Of a stretch of 58,062 nt of DNA, positions 31,986 to 43,058 are shown piece after piece. The stretch comes from Brevundimonas sp. UBA5713 (lineage in GTDB: Bacteria > Pseudomonadota > Alphaproteobacteria > Caulobacterales > Caulobacteraceae). The notes under the pieces were generated by a model, which saw only the letters and a list, made by a program, of their open reading frames with translations, was not told the DNA's origin and searched no databases. The DNA is taken from positions 1 through 58,062 of the forward strand of contig NZ_DIGV01000014.1 in assembly GCF_002419815.1 (NCBI RefSeq), given 5' to 3'. The translations under genes and the position numbers were made by a program. Within the stretch, counting starts at the first letter, position 1, and every line of letters begins with the position of its first letter.

Positions 31986-33827
31986 TCAGGCCGCCCGCAG
32001 ACGGGCAGCGGTGGGTGTATCCGCGCGTACGGCGGGGCTGCTCCGATCGATATTGAACTGACCCATCAGGCGATCCAGCTCAATGGCGTCCTGTGCCAGG
32101 GAGCGGCTGGCGGCGGTCGATTCTTCAACCATGGCGGCGTTCTGCTGGGTCATATGGTCCATCTGGTTGACCGCCATATTGACCTCGGACAGGCCCACCG
32201 CCTGTTCACGCGCGGCGGTCTCGCTGGATTCAGCCAGCGCCGTGACCTTTTCGATCTGGCGCGCAATATCGGACAGGGCCGCCCCGCTGCGGGCGACCAG
32301 TTGCACGCCCTGCTCGACATGCTGGCCTGAGGTCTGGATCAGTCCCTTGATCTCGCGTGCGGCATCGGCTGACCGCTGGGCCAGTGCCCGCACCTCGGAC
32401 GCCACCACGGCAAAGCCGCGACCGGCATCGCCCGCACGCGCCGCTTCCACGCCCGCGTTCAGGGCCAGTAGATTGGTCTGGAAGGCGATTTCGTCGATCA
32501 CGCCGATAATGGCACCAATCTGGTGCGAGGACTGTTCGATCTGTCCCATGGCATTGACGGCACGGCCGACCACGTCCTGGCCGTCGCGGGCCATGACATG
32601 GGCTTCACGCACCACTGCGCCGGATTCCTGTGCGGCCTCGGCGGACGATGCGACGGTGATGCTGATCTGTTCGACCGCAGCGGCGGTTTCTTCCAGCGAC
32701 GCCGCCTGCTGCTCGGTGCGGCGCGACAGTTCGTCGGCGGCGTCGCTCACCTGGCGGGCGGCAGCCCCGATGGCCGAGGCGCGCTCGATGATCACAGCGA
32801 CGACAGCCTCCAGTCGCTGAGCGGCGGTATTGAAATCATCCTTCAGCGCCTGCGCCTTGGGATGCACATCGATGGTCACACGGTGGCTCAGATCGCCTGC
32901 GGCCATGGCAGACAGACCCTCGCCCACGGCGGTCATAGCGATCTCGTCCAGACGGGCGATCTCGGCGGCCTGCGCTTCGTGCTTCAGGCGCTCCTGCTCG
33001 GCCAGTTTGCGGGCCTGTTCGGCCTCGATCTCCAACCGCGAGTTCTCGATGGCCTGATCGCGGAAGGTCAGAACGGCCCCAGCCATGGCACCGATCTCGT
33101 CTCCACGCCCCACCGCAGGAATGCTGACATCGGTTTCGCCCTTGGCCAGACGGGTCATCACGCGGGTCATGGCGACCACCGGCTTGGACAGGGCATGGGT
33201 CAGCCAGATGGCCGAGGCCAGCGCTACCAGAAACGCCAGCAGCCCCCCGATACCGAAGGCCGTATAGGCGCTGGCATAGGCATGCTGACGACGCTCGCGG
33301 TTCTGGGCCTCAACGTCCTTCAGCACCTGCTGGATCTGGCCCATAGTGTCCTGAATGCTGCGAATGTTCGGACTGCCGGTCACCCCGAACACAGCCATCA
33401 TATTCAGCCGCTCTTCCGGATCGTCGGCACGGCTGATCATGCGCTTCAGGTCGCTGGTGTTCTTGGATGTGGCCTCGGTCAGCACCTTCAGTTCATCGGC
33501 AAAGCTGCCGTCGACGTCCGCCGCGGCGAAATGGGTCAGCCCCTCGCTGACATCCCGTGTGTGGGCGTCAAATGCCGTCTCGAACTCTGGCTTTTGGTTC
33601 ACCACAAAGCCGCGCATGCTCATCTGCTGGTTCAGAAGGGCATGCTGCAGTTGATAGATGGCGTCTGTGATCTCGCGCGAAACCTCGTCTGCCTCCTGCG
33701 CCTTCTGGATCGCCAGAACGGCCCACAGCACAACCATCGTGGCCACCCCGCAGGCCGCAATGACGGTCGTGAACGACAGGACCAACTTCTTGGGAACAGA
33801 CAGGTTTTGAAGCACGCGGTTACTCAC
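31986..33827 (-). CDS. methyl-accepting chemotaxis protein, copy 2
   Basis: 613 residues, GTG start. Same architecture as its neighbour: N-terminal VLQNLSVPKKLVLSF and VIAACGVATMVVLWAVLAIQKA are nearly identical to copy 1, as are HAMP (PVVAMTRVMTRLAKGETDVSIP) and the signalling tip DEIAFQTNLLALNAGVEAARAG. The periplasmic domains differ more, so the pair may sense different ligands. C-terminus is FNIDRSSPAVRADTPTAARL. The pair arose by tandem duplication. Confidence 0.92.
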   Translation of the reverse strand: MSNRVLQNLSVPKKLVLSFTTVIAACGVATMVVLWAVLAIQKAQEADEVSREITDAIYQLQHALLNQQMSMRGFVVNQKPEFETAFDAHTRDVSEGLTHFAAADVDGSFADELKVLTEATSKNTSDLKRMISRADDPEERLNMMAVFGVTGSPNIRSIQDTMGQIQQVLKDVEAQNRERRQHAYASAYTAFGIGGLLAFLVALASAIWLTHALSKPVVAMTRVMTRLAKGETDVSIPAVGRGDEIGAMAGAVLTFRDQAIENSRLEIEAEQARKLAEQERLKHEAQAAEIARLDEIAMTAVGEGLSAMAAGDLSHRVTIDVHPKAQALKDDFNTAAQRLEAVVAVIIERASAIGAAARQVSDAADELSRRTEQQAASLEETAAAVEQISITVASSAEAAQESGAVVREAHVMARDGQDVVGRAVNAMGQIEQSSHQIGAIIGVIDEIAFQTNLLALNAGVEAARAGDAGRGFAVVASEVRALAQRSADAAREIKGLIQTSGQHVEQGVQLVARSGAALSDIARQIEKVTALAESSETAAREQAVGLSEVNMAVNQMDHMTQQNAAMVEESTAASRSLAQDAIELDRLMGQFNIDRSSPAVRADTPTAARLRAA

Positions 33828-33918
33828 GATCTCGCCACAATCAGGCGGTCGCTGTTAGACCAACGATGCTTTTGCAAAACTTAGCTATATAATACGTAAT
33901 TATACGTATATCAGGTTA

Positions 33919-34746
33919 TCAGGCCATGGCCTTGGCAACCACCAGTACCGCAGTCGTTAACAGATAGATTGCAAAGGCTTTTCTCAAGTGTTTGCGATTC
34001 AGCCTGTGCGCCAGTCTGGCTCCGAACGGCGCGGTCCAACCCGTTAACAGTCCCATTATGATGGCGGCGGGAATATTCACATAGCCCAGCGTCAGAGGCG
34101 GCACGCCCTCGGCTCCCCAGCCGAACACCAGAAAGCCGAATGACGCCGCAGCGCCAATCGCCAAACCGAATCCGGATGACGTCGCCACCGCCTGATGGAT
34201 CGGGCGACCGCACAGGGTCATTGTCATTCCGCCAAAGCTGCCCCCGCCAATGCCCATCATGGCGCTGAGCCCGCCGATCAGGCTGGCGACAATGCGGCGG
34301 CCCCAACCTGTCGGCAGGTCTTTGCGCAGGGTCACATGTTCCGGCAGCAGCCCCATCTGGGCTGCGATCACCAGCAGGCAGACGCCATACACCACAGCCA
34401 GCGCCGACATGGTCGAGCCGCCCGCGACAAACGCCCCGACCAGACCGCCAAAGGCGACCCACGGCGTCCATGTTTTGAGGACCTGCTCGTCCACGGCCCC
34501 ATGCTTGCGGTGGGTAGCCAGTGAACGGAAGGAGGTGGCGATAATGGTCAGCAAGCTAGTGCCGATGGCGACGTGCAGATTGCTCTCGCCGCCCACGCCC
34601 AGCACGCTGAACGCATAGAAAAGAGCGGGCACCAGAACCGTGCCTCCGCCCACTCCGAACAAGCCGCCGATCACACCGGCCACGGCCCCTGCCCCGACAA
34701 GGGCGGCCATCATCAGGGCAATTTCGGAGAAGGGCAGATCGATCAC
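33919..34746 (-). CDS. TSUP-family (TauE/SafE) membrane transporter
   Basis: 275 residues with about eight membrane segments. The duplicated glycine motif is visible: VIGGLFGVGGGTVLVPAL in the first half and LSAMMGIGGGSFGGMTM in the second, as in sulfite/sulfonate exporters. Substrate unknown. It overlaps the dusA stop by ATGA, an odd partnership that is probably only transcriptional convenience. Confidence 0.9.
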   Translation of the reverse strand: MIDLPFSEIALMMAALVGAGAVAGVIGGLFGVGGGTVLVPALFYAFSVLGVGGESNLHVAIGTSLLTIIATSFRSLATHRKHGAVDEQVLKTWTPWVAFGGLVGAFVAGGSTMSALAVVYGVCLLVIAAQMGLLPEHVTLRKDLPTGWGRRIVASLIGGLSAMMGIGGGSFGGMTMTLCGRPIHQAVATSSGFGLAIGAAASFGFLVFGWGAEGVPPLTLGYVNIPAAIIMGLLTGWTAPFGARLAHRLNRKHLRKAFAIYLLTTAVLVVAKAMA

Positions 34747-35768
34747 GCCGCGTCGTTATCCAGTTGTCGACGGCTTTCGGCCTCGCGCACAGCGTCGATG
34801 GCGCGGTCCAGAACGTCGAGGCCGGCTCCGGCCTTCACACCCTCGACCGTTAGAATACGGCGGAAGGCCCTTGCGCCGGGGCGACCGTGCATGGCCCCCA
34901 ACATGTGGCGCGTCATGGCCACCAGATTGATGCCGCGCGCCAGCTGTTCGGAGATGTAGGGTTTATAGGCTTCCAGCGCGTCGAAGATGTCGGTGTCGGC
35001 AACATCCTCGCCATAGATCAGGCGGTCGGCCTGACCCAGCAGAGCTGGTTCGTGATAGGCGGCGCGACCGATCATCACTTCGTCCAATTGCACGCCGTCA
35101 TACGGTTGCAGCAGTTCCAGCGCCTGCTCCAGCGTGGCGATGCCGCCATTGATACCGATACGAAGGTGCGGGCGTTCCTTCTTCAGGCGCTTCACCAGAT
35201 CATAGTCCAGCGGGGGAATGTCGCGGTTTTCCTTAGGACTTAGACCCTTCAGCCACGCCTTGCGCGCATGGACGGTAAAGTCGGTGATGCCGACCTTGGC
35301 GCATTCGTCCACCGTGGCGAACAGGCTTTCGTTCGGGTTCTGATCATCGACGCCGATGCGGCATTTGACGGTGGCGGGCACCGAGACAGCGGCCTTGATG
35401 GCGGCCATACACTCGGCCACCAGCTCGGGCTCTTTCATCAGACAGGCCCCGAAACGGCCTGACTGCACGCGATCCGACGGGCAGCCGACGTTCAGATTGA
35501 TTTCGTCATAGCCATAGTCCTCGCCAATCTTGGCGGCCTCGGCCAGCTGCTTGGGATCGGACCCGCCCAGTTGCAGCGAGATCGGATGCTCCACATCCGA
35601 AAAACCCAGCAGATAGTCGCGGTCCCCATGAAGGACCGCCGGTGCCGTCACCATCTCCGTGTACAGCAAGGTGCGCTTCGACAAGGTGCGATGGAACGCC
35701 CGGCAATGCCGGTCGGTCCAGTCCATCATCGGCGCAACGGAAAGCGTACGGGTGGCGTGTGACAACAT
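34743..35768 (-). CDS. dusA: DusA, tRNA-dihydrouridine synthase
   Basis: 341-residue FMN enzyme making dihydrouridine in the tRNA D loop (U20/20a). TLSVAPMMDWTDRHCRAFHR at the start, EINLNVGCPSDRVQSGRFGACLM with the catalytic Cys near residue 100, KCRIGVDDQN, and GINGGIATLEQALELL (FMN phosphate) are typical of the DusA group, as is the length. It leads dusA-TSUP. Confidence 0.95.
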   Translation of the reverse strand: MLSHATRTLSVAPMMDWTDRHCRAFHRTLSKRTLLYTEMVTAPAVLHGDRDYLLGFSDVEHPISLQLGGSDPKQLAEAAKIGEDYGYDEINLNVGCPSDRVQSGRFGACLMKEPELVAECMAAIKAAVSVPATVKCRIGVDDQNPNESLFATVDECAKVGITDFTVHARKAWLKGLSPKENRDIPPLDYDLVKRLKKERPHLRIGINGGIATLEQALELLQPYDGVQLDEVMIGRAAYHEPALLGQADRLIYGEDVADTDIFDALEAYKPYISEQLARGINLVAMTRHMLGAMHGRPGARAFRRILTVEGVKAGAGLDVLDRAIDAVREAESRRQLDNDAA

Positions 35769-36002
35769 GCTTCAAGACATCGAGGTATGCGCGGCCCTGC
35801 CCGTCTGCCCGCGTCGGCATATCGGTCAGGTCGCCTGAAGAAGCCCCATATAGGTGACTTCGCCCGCAAAGGCGATGTTCGACGGATGGCGACATATCTC
35901 ACCGCCCGCGAGAAATCGGAGCCGTTACGCTCGCTTACAGCGAACGGCGGCATATATGTTAGGCTCGGGGGCGACGACTGACACAACCACAAGGACCGAA
36001 CG

Positions 36003-37658
36003 ATGCCAAAGGGATCAGACCTTTTTGTCGCCGCACTGGAGAACGAGGGCGTCGACCGCATCTTCGGTGTGCCGGGCGAGGAAAACCTCGATCTGGTGGA
36101 GTCGCTGCGCACCTCCAAAATCCAGCTGATCCTCACGCGGCACGAGCAAGCCGCCGCCTTTATGGCCGCGACCCATGGCCGCCTGACGGGCAAGCCGGGC
36201 GTGTGTCTGGCCACCTTGGGCCCGGGCGCGCTGAACTTCTCGACCGGCGCGGCCTATGCCCATCTGGGGGCCATGCCGATGATCCTCATCACCGGCCAAA
36301 AGCCGATCATGAGCGCCAAACAGGCCCGCTTCCAGATCGTCGATATCGTCGCCTCGATGAAGCCGCTGACCAAGATGACGCGCCAGATCGCCAGCGCCGC
36401 CAGCATCCCCTCCATCGTGCGCGAGGCCTTCCGCGTGTCGATGGAAGAGCGCCCCGGTCCCGTCCACCTCGAACTGCCCGAAGATGTGGCCGGTGAGGAG
36501 TTGGCCGATGTGCCCGTCATCCCCATCCATCCCATAGAGCGCGCTGTGGCCGCCCCTGCTGCGCTGGATCGCGCTATCGAGGCGATCAAGGCTGCCAAGC
36601 GCCCGCTGGTCATGGTGGGCGCGGCGGGCAACCGGCCCAAGCTGATCGAGCCGCTGTCCAGCTTTATCACCCGCACCGGCCTGCCCTTCTTCAACACCCA
36701 GATGGGCAAGGGCGCGGTCACGGGCGGATCAAACCGCTATGTCGGCACCGCCGCCCTGTCCGAAGGTGACTATGTCCACGAGGCCGTCGAGGCGGCGGAC
36801 CTGATCATTTCCATCGGCCACGACACGGTAGAAAAGCCGCCCTTCCTGATGCGCACCGAGGGCGGGCCTCAGGTCATCCATATCGGCTATCAGTCCGCCA
36901 ATGTGGAGCAGGTTTTCCACCCCGATCTGGAAGTCATTGGCGACATCGGCACCACGGTGCAGGCGTTGGCCGAGCGCTTGGACGGCCAACTTTCGTTGGA
37001 CCCGCACATGCTGGAACTGCGCGAGCGCATTCTGGGCCGGATCAACGACCGCGCCGACGAAGACCGCTTCCCCGTCACGCCGCAACGTCTGGTGCATGAT
37101 GTGCGCAAGGTCATGCCGGACGATGGTGTCGTGTGCCTCGACAACGGCATGTACAAGATCTGGTTTGCGCGAAACTATCGCACCCACGCGGCCAACACTC
37201 TCTTGCTCGACAACGCCCTTGCGACCATGGGCGCGGGCCTGCCGTCGGCCATGATGGCTGCCATGATCTATCCCGAGCGCCGCGTCATGGCGGTGTGCGG
37301 CGATGGCGGCTTCATGATGAACTCCCAAGAGATGGAGACGGCGGTGCGTCTGGGCCTGAACCTTGTCGTCGTCATCCTGAACGACAGTGCCTATGGCATG
37401 ATCCGATGGAAACAGGCGGTCGATGGTTTCCCCGACTATGGCATGAGCTTCGGCAACCCCGACTTCGTCCGCTATGCCGAGGCCTATGGGGCGAAGGGCA
37501 CGCGCGTGACAGCAGTAGAAGACCTGATCCCCGCACTGGAAGCCGCTTTCGAGGGCGGCGGCGTGCATCTGGTGGAAGTGCCGATCGACTATTCGGAAAA
37601 CACCCGCGTCCTTGTCGAAGAGCTGCGCAACCGTAACCCCAGCGTCGAATGTGCCTGA
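36003..37658 (+). CDS. acetolactate-synthase-like TPP enzyme
   Basis: 551 residues, three-domain TPP enzyme. The catalytic Glu is in RHEQAAAFMA (about 45-54), TPP-binding GDGGFMMNSQEMETAVRLGLNLVVVILND near 430. No regulatory small subunit gene (ilvN) is adjacent, so it is probably not the branched-chain biosynthetic enzyme but AlsS-like or a relative (for instance an acetyl- or aldehyde-transferring enzyme). AAGGAC lies before the ATG. The aldehyde dehydrogenase 16 bases downstream is likely its partner. Confidence 0.85.
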   Translation: MPKGSDLFVAALENEGVDRIFGVPGEENLDLVESLRTSKIQLILTRHEQAAAFMAATHGRLTGKPGVCLATLGPGALNFSTGAAYAHLGAMPMILITGQKPIMSAKQARFQIVDIVASMKPLTKMTRQIASAASIPSIVREAFRVSMEERPGPVHLELPEDVAGEELADVPVIPIHPIERAVAAPAALDRAIEAIKAAKRPLVMVGAAGNRPKLIEPLSSFITRTGLPFFNTQMGKGAVTGGSNRYVGTAALSEGDYVHEAVEAADLIISIGHDTVEKPPFLMRTEGGPQVIHIGYQSANVEQVFHPDLEVIGDIGTTVQALAERLDGQLSLDPHMLELRERILGRINDRADEDRFPVTPQRLVHDVRKVMPDDGVVCLDNGMYKIWFARNYRTHAANTLLLDNALATMGAGLPSAMMAAMIYPERRVMAVCGDGGFMMNSQEMETAVRLGLNLVVVILNDSAYGMIRWKQAVDGFPDYGMSFGNPDFVRYAEAYGAKGTRVTAVEDLIPALEAAFEGGGVHLVEVPIDYSENTRVLVEELRNRNPSVECA

Positions 37659-37674
37659 GGACAGGAGAGTAAAC

Positions 37675-39063
37675 ATGTTGGACGTTGTTCAGGCCTTTGA
37701 TCGCCAGCTGATCAAGCCAATCCCCACCGACGATGCCACGGCGCTGGAGCGCAAGCTGTCCACCGCCGCGCGCGTCTTCAAGGACCGCGACAACTGGCTG
37801 AAGCCGCATCACCGCATGGCCATCTTGCGCAAACTGGCCAGCTTGCTGGACGCCAAACGCGACCAGTTCGCCCTGATGATTGCGCGCGAGGGTGGCAAGC
37901 CCCTGCCCGACGCCATTGTCGAGACCAACCGCGCCATTGACGGCATCCACAACGCCGCCGACGAACTACGCAATTTCGGCGGCAAGGAAATCCCCATGGG
38001 GCTGTCGGCTGCGGCCGAAAACCGCTGGGCCTTCACGACCAAGGATCCCATCGGCGTGGTCGCGGCCATCTCGGCCTTCAACCACCCTCTGAACCTGATT
38101 GTGCATCAGGTGGTACCGGCGATTGCCACCGGCTGTCCGGTCATCATCAAACCCGCATCGACCACGCCGCTGTCGTGTTTGGCGTTTGTTGAACTGGTCC
38201 ATGAGGCAGGGGTGCCCGAAGAGTGGGTTCAGACCTTCATTACCGATGACAATGATCTGGCGCAGGCCTTGGCGACAGACGAGCGCATCGCCTTCCTCAG
38301 CTTCATCGGCTCGGCCAAGGTGGGCTGGTCGCTGCGCTCCAAACTGGCACCCGGCGCACGGTTGGCGCTGGAACACGGGGGCTCCGCTCCGGCCATCGTT
38401 GACCGCAGCGCCCTGCTCGACAAGGTGATCGAGCCCATTGTGAAGGGGGCCTATTACCACGCCGGTCAGGTGTGCGTGTCGACCCAGCGCCTGTATGTGC
38501 ACAACGACATCCTGTCCGATGTGACCGAACGGCTGGTGGCCCGCGTCGAAGCCCTTCGCGTGGCCGATCCGACGCTGAAAGACACCGAGGTCGGTCCACT
38601 GATCCTGCCGCGTGAGGCGGATCGCGTCAGTGAGTGGATCAAGGAAGCCGTCGATGGCGGTGCGCAGTTGGCTACGGGCGGCGAGCGCTTGTCCGAGACC
38701 ACGCTCAATCCGGCGGTGCTGGTCAACCCGCCCGAGACCGCGCGCATCTCGACGCTGGAAGTGTTTGGTCCGGTGCTGGCCGTCTATGGCTATGACCAGC
38801 TGGACGAGGCCATCGCCCGCGCCAATGCCCTGCCGACCGCCTTCCAGGCCAGTGTCTTCGCACAGGACATCGATGTGGCTCTGCGCGCGGCCGAGCGGCT
38901 GGATGCCTCGGCCGTCATGGTCAATGACCCGACCGCCTTCCGCACCGACTGGATGCCTTTTGCAGGGCGCAAACAGTCCGGTTTTGGGGTCGGCGGCATC
39001 CCCTACACCATGCATGACATGGCCGAGGACAAGATGATCCTGCTGAACCGCCGCCCACTCTGA
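37675..39063 (+). CDS. NAD(P)-dependent aldehyde dehydrogenase
   Basis: 462 residues. Catalytic Cys267 in YYHAGQVCVST, general base Glu233 in LALEHGGSAPAI, and the cofactor-binding FIGSAKVG at 210-217. AGGAGAG precedes the ATG. It resembles lactaldehyde/phosphonoacetaldehyde-type enzymes more than betaine or retinal ones, but substrate is unclear. Operon with the TPP enzyme suggests oxidation of an aldehyde tied to that reaction. Confidence 0.88.
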   Translation: MLDVVQAFDRQLIKPIPTDDATALERKLSTAARVFKDRDNWLKPHHRMAILRKLASLLDAKRDQFALMIAREGGKPLPDAIVETNRAIDGIHNAADELRNFGGKEIPMGLSAAAENRWAFTTKDPIGVVAAISAFNHPLNLIVHQVVPAIATGCPVIIKPASTTPLSCLAFVELVHEAGVPEEWVQTFITDDNDLAQALATDERIAFLSFIGSAKVGWSLRSKLAPGARLALEHGGSAPAIVDRSALLDKVIEPIVKGAYYHAGQVCVSTQRLYVHNDILSDVTERLVARVEALRVADPTLKDTEVGPLILPREADRVSEWIKEAVDGGAQLATGGERLSETTLNPAVLVNPPETARISTLEVFGPVLAVYGYDQLDEAIARANALPTAFQASVFAQDIDVALRAAERLDASAVMVNDPTAFRTDWMPFAGRKQSGFGVGGIPYTMHDMAEDKMILLNRRPL

Positions 39064-39115
39064 ATGCCAATCGGCCCTGTCGCAGACCGCGACGGGGCCG
39101 ATGACTTTTCAGGCC

Positions 39116-40933
<1,818 letters not shown>

Positions 40934-41049
40934 GACAGGCTCCTGTGCCCGAAGGCGTGGGAGACCCAGCACGAACTGGAAGGGGGAATGGGCGTATCGG
41001 GACGCAACTTCTCCGCCAACCGGACCCGTCGCGCCAAAAGGCACCCGCA

Positions 41050-41146
41050 CCGTCCCTACGCCAGTGTGAACTGGATCAGGTTCATAGGGTCCCTGCGCTG
41101 CCGGTTGGCGTAGCAGTATCTCAGCCCCTTGTCGGGACACCCCTGG
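41050..41146 (-). ncRNA. TPP riboswitch (THI element)
   Basis: Minus strand, upstream of thiC. Core elements: GGGGTGTCCC, GGGGCTGAGAT (pyrimidine sensor helix), then CCTATGAACCTGATCCAGTT and GGCGTAGGGA, matching the THI-box consensus CUGAGA ... ACCUGAUC ... GCGUAGGGA. About 115 bases separate it from the thiC start; the expression platform was not resolved. Confidence 0.95.
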
Positions 41147-41205
41147 TGAGGGTTTCAGCCTTGGTCACGTCGCGACAAAAGTCAACGAACGCTCTGCCAA
41201 TGCGC

Positions 41206-41748
41206 TTAGGTGACGCGGCGTTTTTCGAGTTTGCGAGCGAGGGTGCGGCGGTGCATGCCGAGGCGGCGTGCCGTTTCGGAGATGTTGAAGTCGGTCTCCA
41301 CGAGGGTTTCGTGGATACGCTCCCACTCCAGCGTCTTGATCGAGGTAGGGCGGGCGGACAGTGGGGCGTCGGGGTTGCCGTCCTCCTTGTGGAAGGCCGC
41401 CTCGATTTCATCGGTGCCCGCCGGCTTGGCCAGATAGTGACGCGCGCCCAGTTTGATGGCCTCGACCGCTGTGGCAATGCTGGCAAAACCGGTCAGCACC
41501 ACGATCACCATGTCGGGGTCGTGCTGGTGCAGGCTCTGCACACAGGTCAGGCCCGAGGAGGTCCCCAGCTTCAGGTCGACCACGGCATATTGCGGGCGGT
41601 TATGTTCCAGCAGCAGGGTCATGTCTTCGGGGCTGCGGGCGGACAGCACCTGATAGCCACGGCGCTCGAACGAGCGGCGCAGGGTGCGGGCAAAGGACTC
41701 GTCGTCCTCCACGATGAGCAAGGTGGGCGCGTCAGCCATATCTGTCAT
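41206..41748 (-). CDS. regA: RegA/PrrA/ActR response regulator
   Basis: 180 residues. Receiver domain with phospho-acceptor Asp58 in QYAVVDLKLGTSSG, acidic pair Glu14-Asp15-Asp16 and Lys in HYLAKPAG. After a proline-rich hinge the C-terminus is a Fis-type helix-turn-helix (NISETARRLGMHRRTLARKL), almost invariant in RegA orthologues. It is the redox regulator of respiration, photosynthesis or nitrogen genes in alphaproteobacteria. It overlaps regB by ATGA. Confidence 0.94.
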   Translation of the reverse strand: MTDMADAPTLLIVEDDESFARTLRRSFERRGYQVLSARSPEDMTLLLEHNRPQYAVVDLKLGTSSGLTCVQSLHQHDPDMVIVVLTGFASIATAVEAIKLGARHYLAKPAGTDEIEAAFHKEDGNPDAPLSARPTSIKTLEWERIHETLVETDFNISETARRLGMHRRTLARKLEKRRVT

Positions 41749-43058
41749 TTCGGTGCCAAGGCCTCCATGGGCAAGCGTAGCCTTATGCGCGCGCCGCCCT
41801 CTTTCAGGTTATCGGCCTCGACCGAGCCGCCCAGCGTTCGCATGGTGTTGACCAGCAGGAACAGGCCAAGGCCCGCACCCGCGCGCCCCTTGGTGCTCTG
41901 ATAGGGTTGGCCCAGCCGCGACAGGATCTCGGCCGGAAAGCCCGGCCCGTCATCGGTAAAGGTCAGGATCATGGCCTCGCCATCAGCCACGGCATGAAGC
42001 GTCAGATGGCCCGCACCGGCCTCTGCCGCATTGTCGATCAAGGCGCTCAGCACCTGTTTCATAGCGGGGTCGGCGATGATGTGCGGATTGCGCGGCGTGG
42101 GGCCGTCCAATCGCACCTGCATCTCCTGACCGCGCTCACCCCATTCGGCGATGACTTCGGACAGGAAGGACGACAGGGTAACGATCGACGGAGCCTGACC
42201 GCGTGCCGCACCTGCCGCCATCAGAATATTGGTGACGATGGATTTGCAGCGTTCGACCTCGGCCTGCATCTGCTGCACATCGGTCTGGAGTTCCTCATCC
42301 TCGCGCACCGCAGGCAGATGCCGCCAGTCGCTGAGGATAACACTGAGCGACGCCAGCGGCGTGCCCAGTTCATGGGCGGCACCCGATGCCAGCAATCCCA
42401 TGCGGACAATGTGCTCGTGCTCGGCGGCCTGCTGGCGGGTTTCGGCCAGCCACGCATCGCGGGCGCGCACGTTGCGGATGGTGCGGCTGACAAAGGCGGC
42501 CAGCAGCACAGCAATCAGCATGAAGTTGATCAGCGAGCCCTGCACCAACAGGCCCAGCCGCTCGTCCGCGCCTTCGGGCAAAGGCAGCGGGCGATGCCAC
42601 AGCGTCAAAAGGGCCATGGTCGCGCTGGTACCCAGCACGAAAATCCAGACATAGCGCCGGCGCAGCAGAACGGCGGCCAACACGATCTGCATGACAAACA
42701 GAGCCGAGAACGGATTGGACGCCCCGCCGCTAAAATACAGCAGCCATGTCAGGGCCGCCGCATCGATGCACAGTGACACAAAGATTTCGCCATCGCTGAC
42801 GGCGCGCCGACGAAGCACCAGCGGCAAGCTGATGATGTTCAGCACCACCAGCGCCGTCGGGGCCAGCAGCAGACTGGCCAACGGCAGGCTGATCCCATAG
42901 CCCCAGTGCACCACAGCAATGGTCAGTGCCTGTCCGAACACGGCCAGCCAGCGCAGCTGGATCAGCAGCAGCTTGTGGCGGCGCCCCGCCGTACCGGGGG
43001 CCAACAGGGTTTCGTCTGTCTGACCTGTCAGCAGGTCAAACAAGGCTCCGATTTTCAT
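41745..43058 (-). CDS. regB: RegB/PrrB/ActS redox sensor kinase
   Basis: 437 residues. About six membrane helices, with the quinone-site motif GGASNPF at 111-117. H-box GAAHELGTPLASLSV (His229) and the redox-active Cys in EVERCKSIV (Cys271) match RegB. G-box LGLFLLVNTM follows. It reads the ubiquinone pool and phosphorylates RegA. The start at 43058 overlaps the surf1 stop by ATGA; longer upstream frames are spurious. Confidence 0.94.
   Translation of the reverse strand: MKIGALFDLLTGQTDETLLAPGTAGRRHKLLLIQLRWLAVFGQALTIAVVHWGYGISLPLASLLLAPTALVVLNIISLPLVLRRRAVSDGEIFVSLCIDAAALTWLLYFSGGASNPFSALFVMQIVLAAVLLRRRYVWIFVLGTSATMALLTLWHRPLPLPEGADERLGLLVQGSLINFMLIAVLLAAFVSRTIRNVRARDAWLAETRQQAAEHEHIVRMGLLASGAAHELGTPLASLSVILSDWRHLPAVREDEELQTDVQQMQAEVERCKSIVTNILMAAGAARGQAPSIVTLSSFLSEVIAEWGERGQEMQVRLDGPTPRNPHIIADPAMKQVLSALIDNAAEAGAGHLTLHAVADGEAMILTFTDDGPGFPAEILSRLGQPYQSTKGRAGAGLGLFLLVNTMRTLGGSVEADNLKEGGARIRLRLPMEALAPK

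Noticed and set aside
35921..35948. Stem-loop before the TPP enzyme gene
   Set aside because: Arms GCCGTT...AACGGC with a bulge, no T tract and no clear partner; likely incidental or an operator of unknown type.
40934..41140. Upstream extension of thiC
   Set aside because: It overlaps the TPP riboswitch; the ATG at 40933 has AGGAG at proper spacing.
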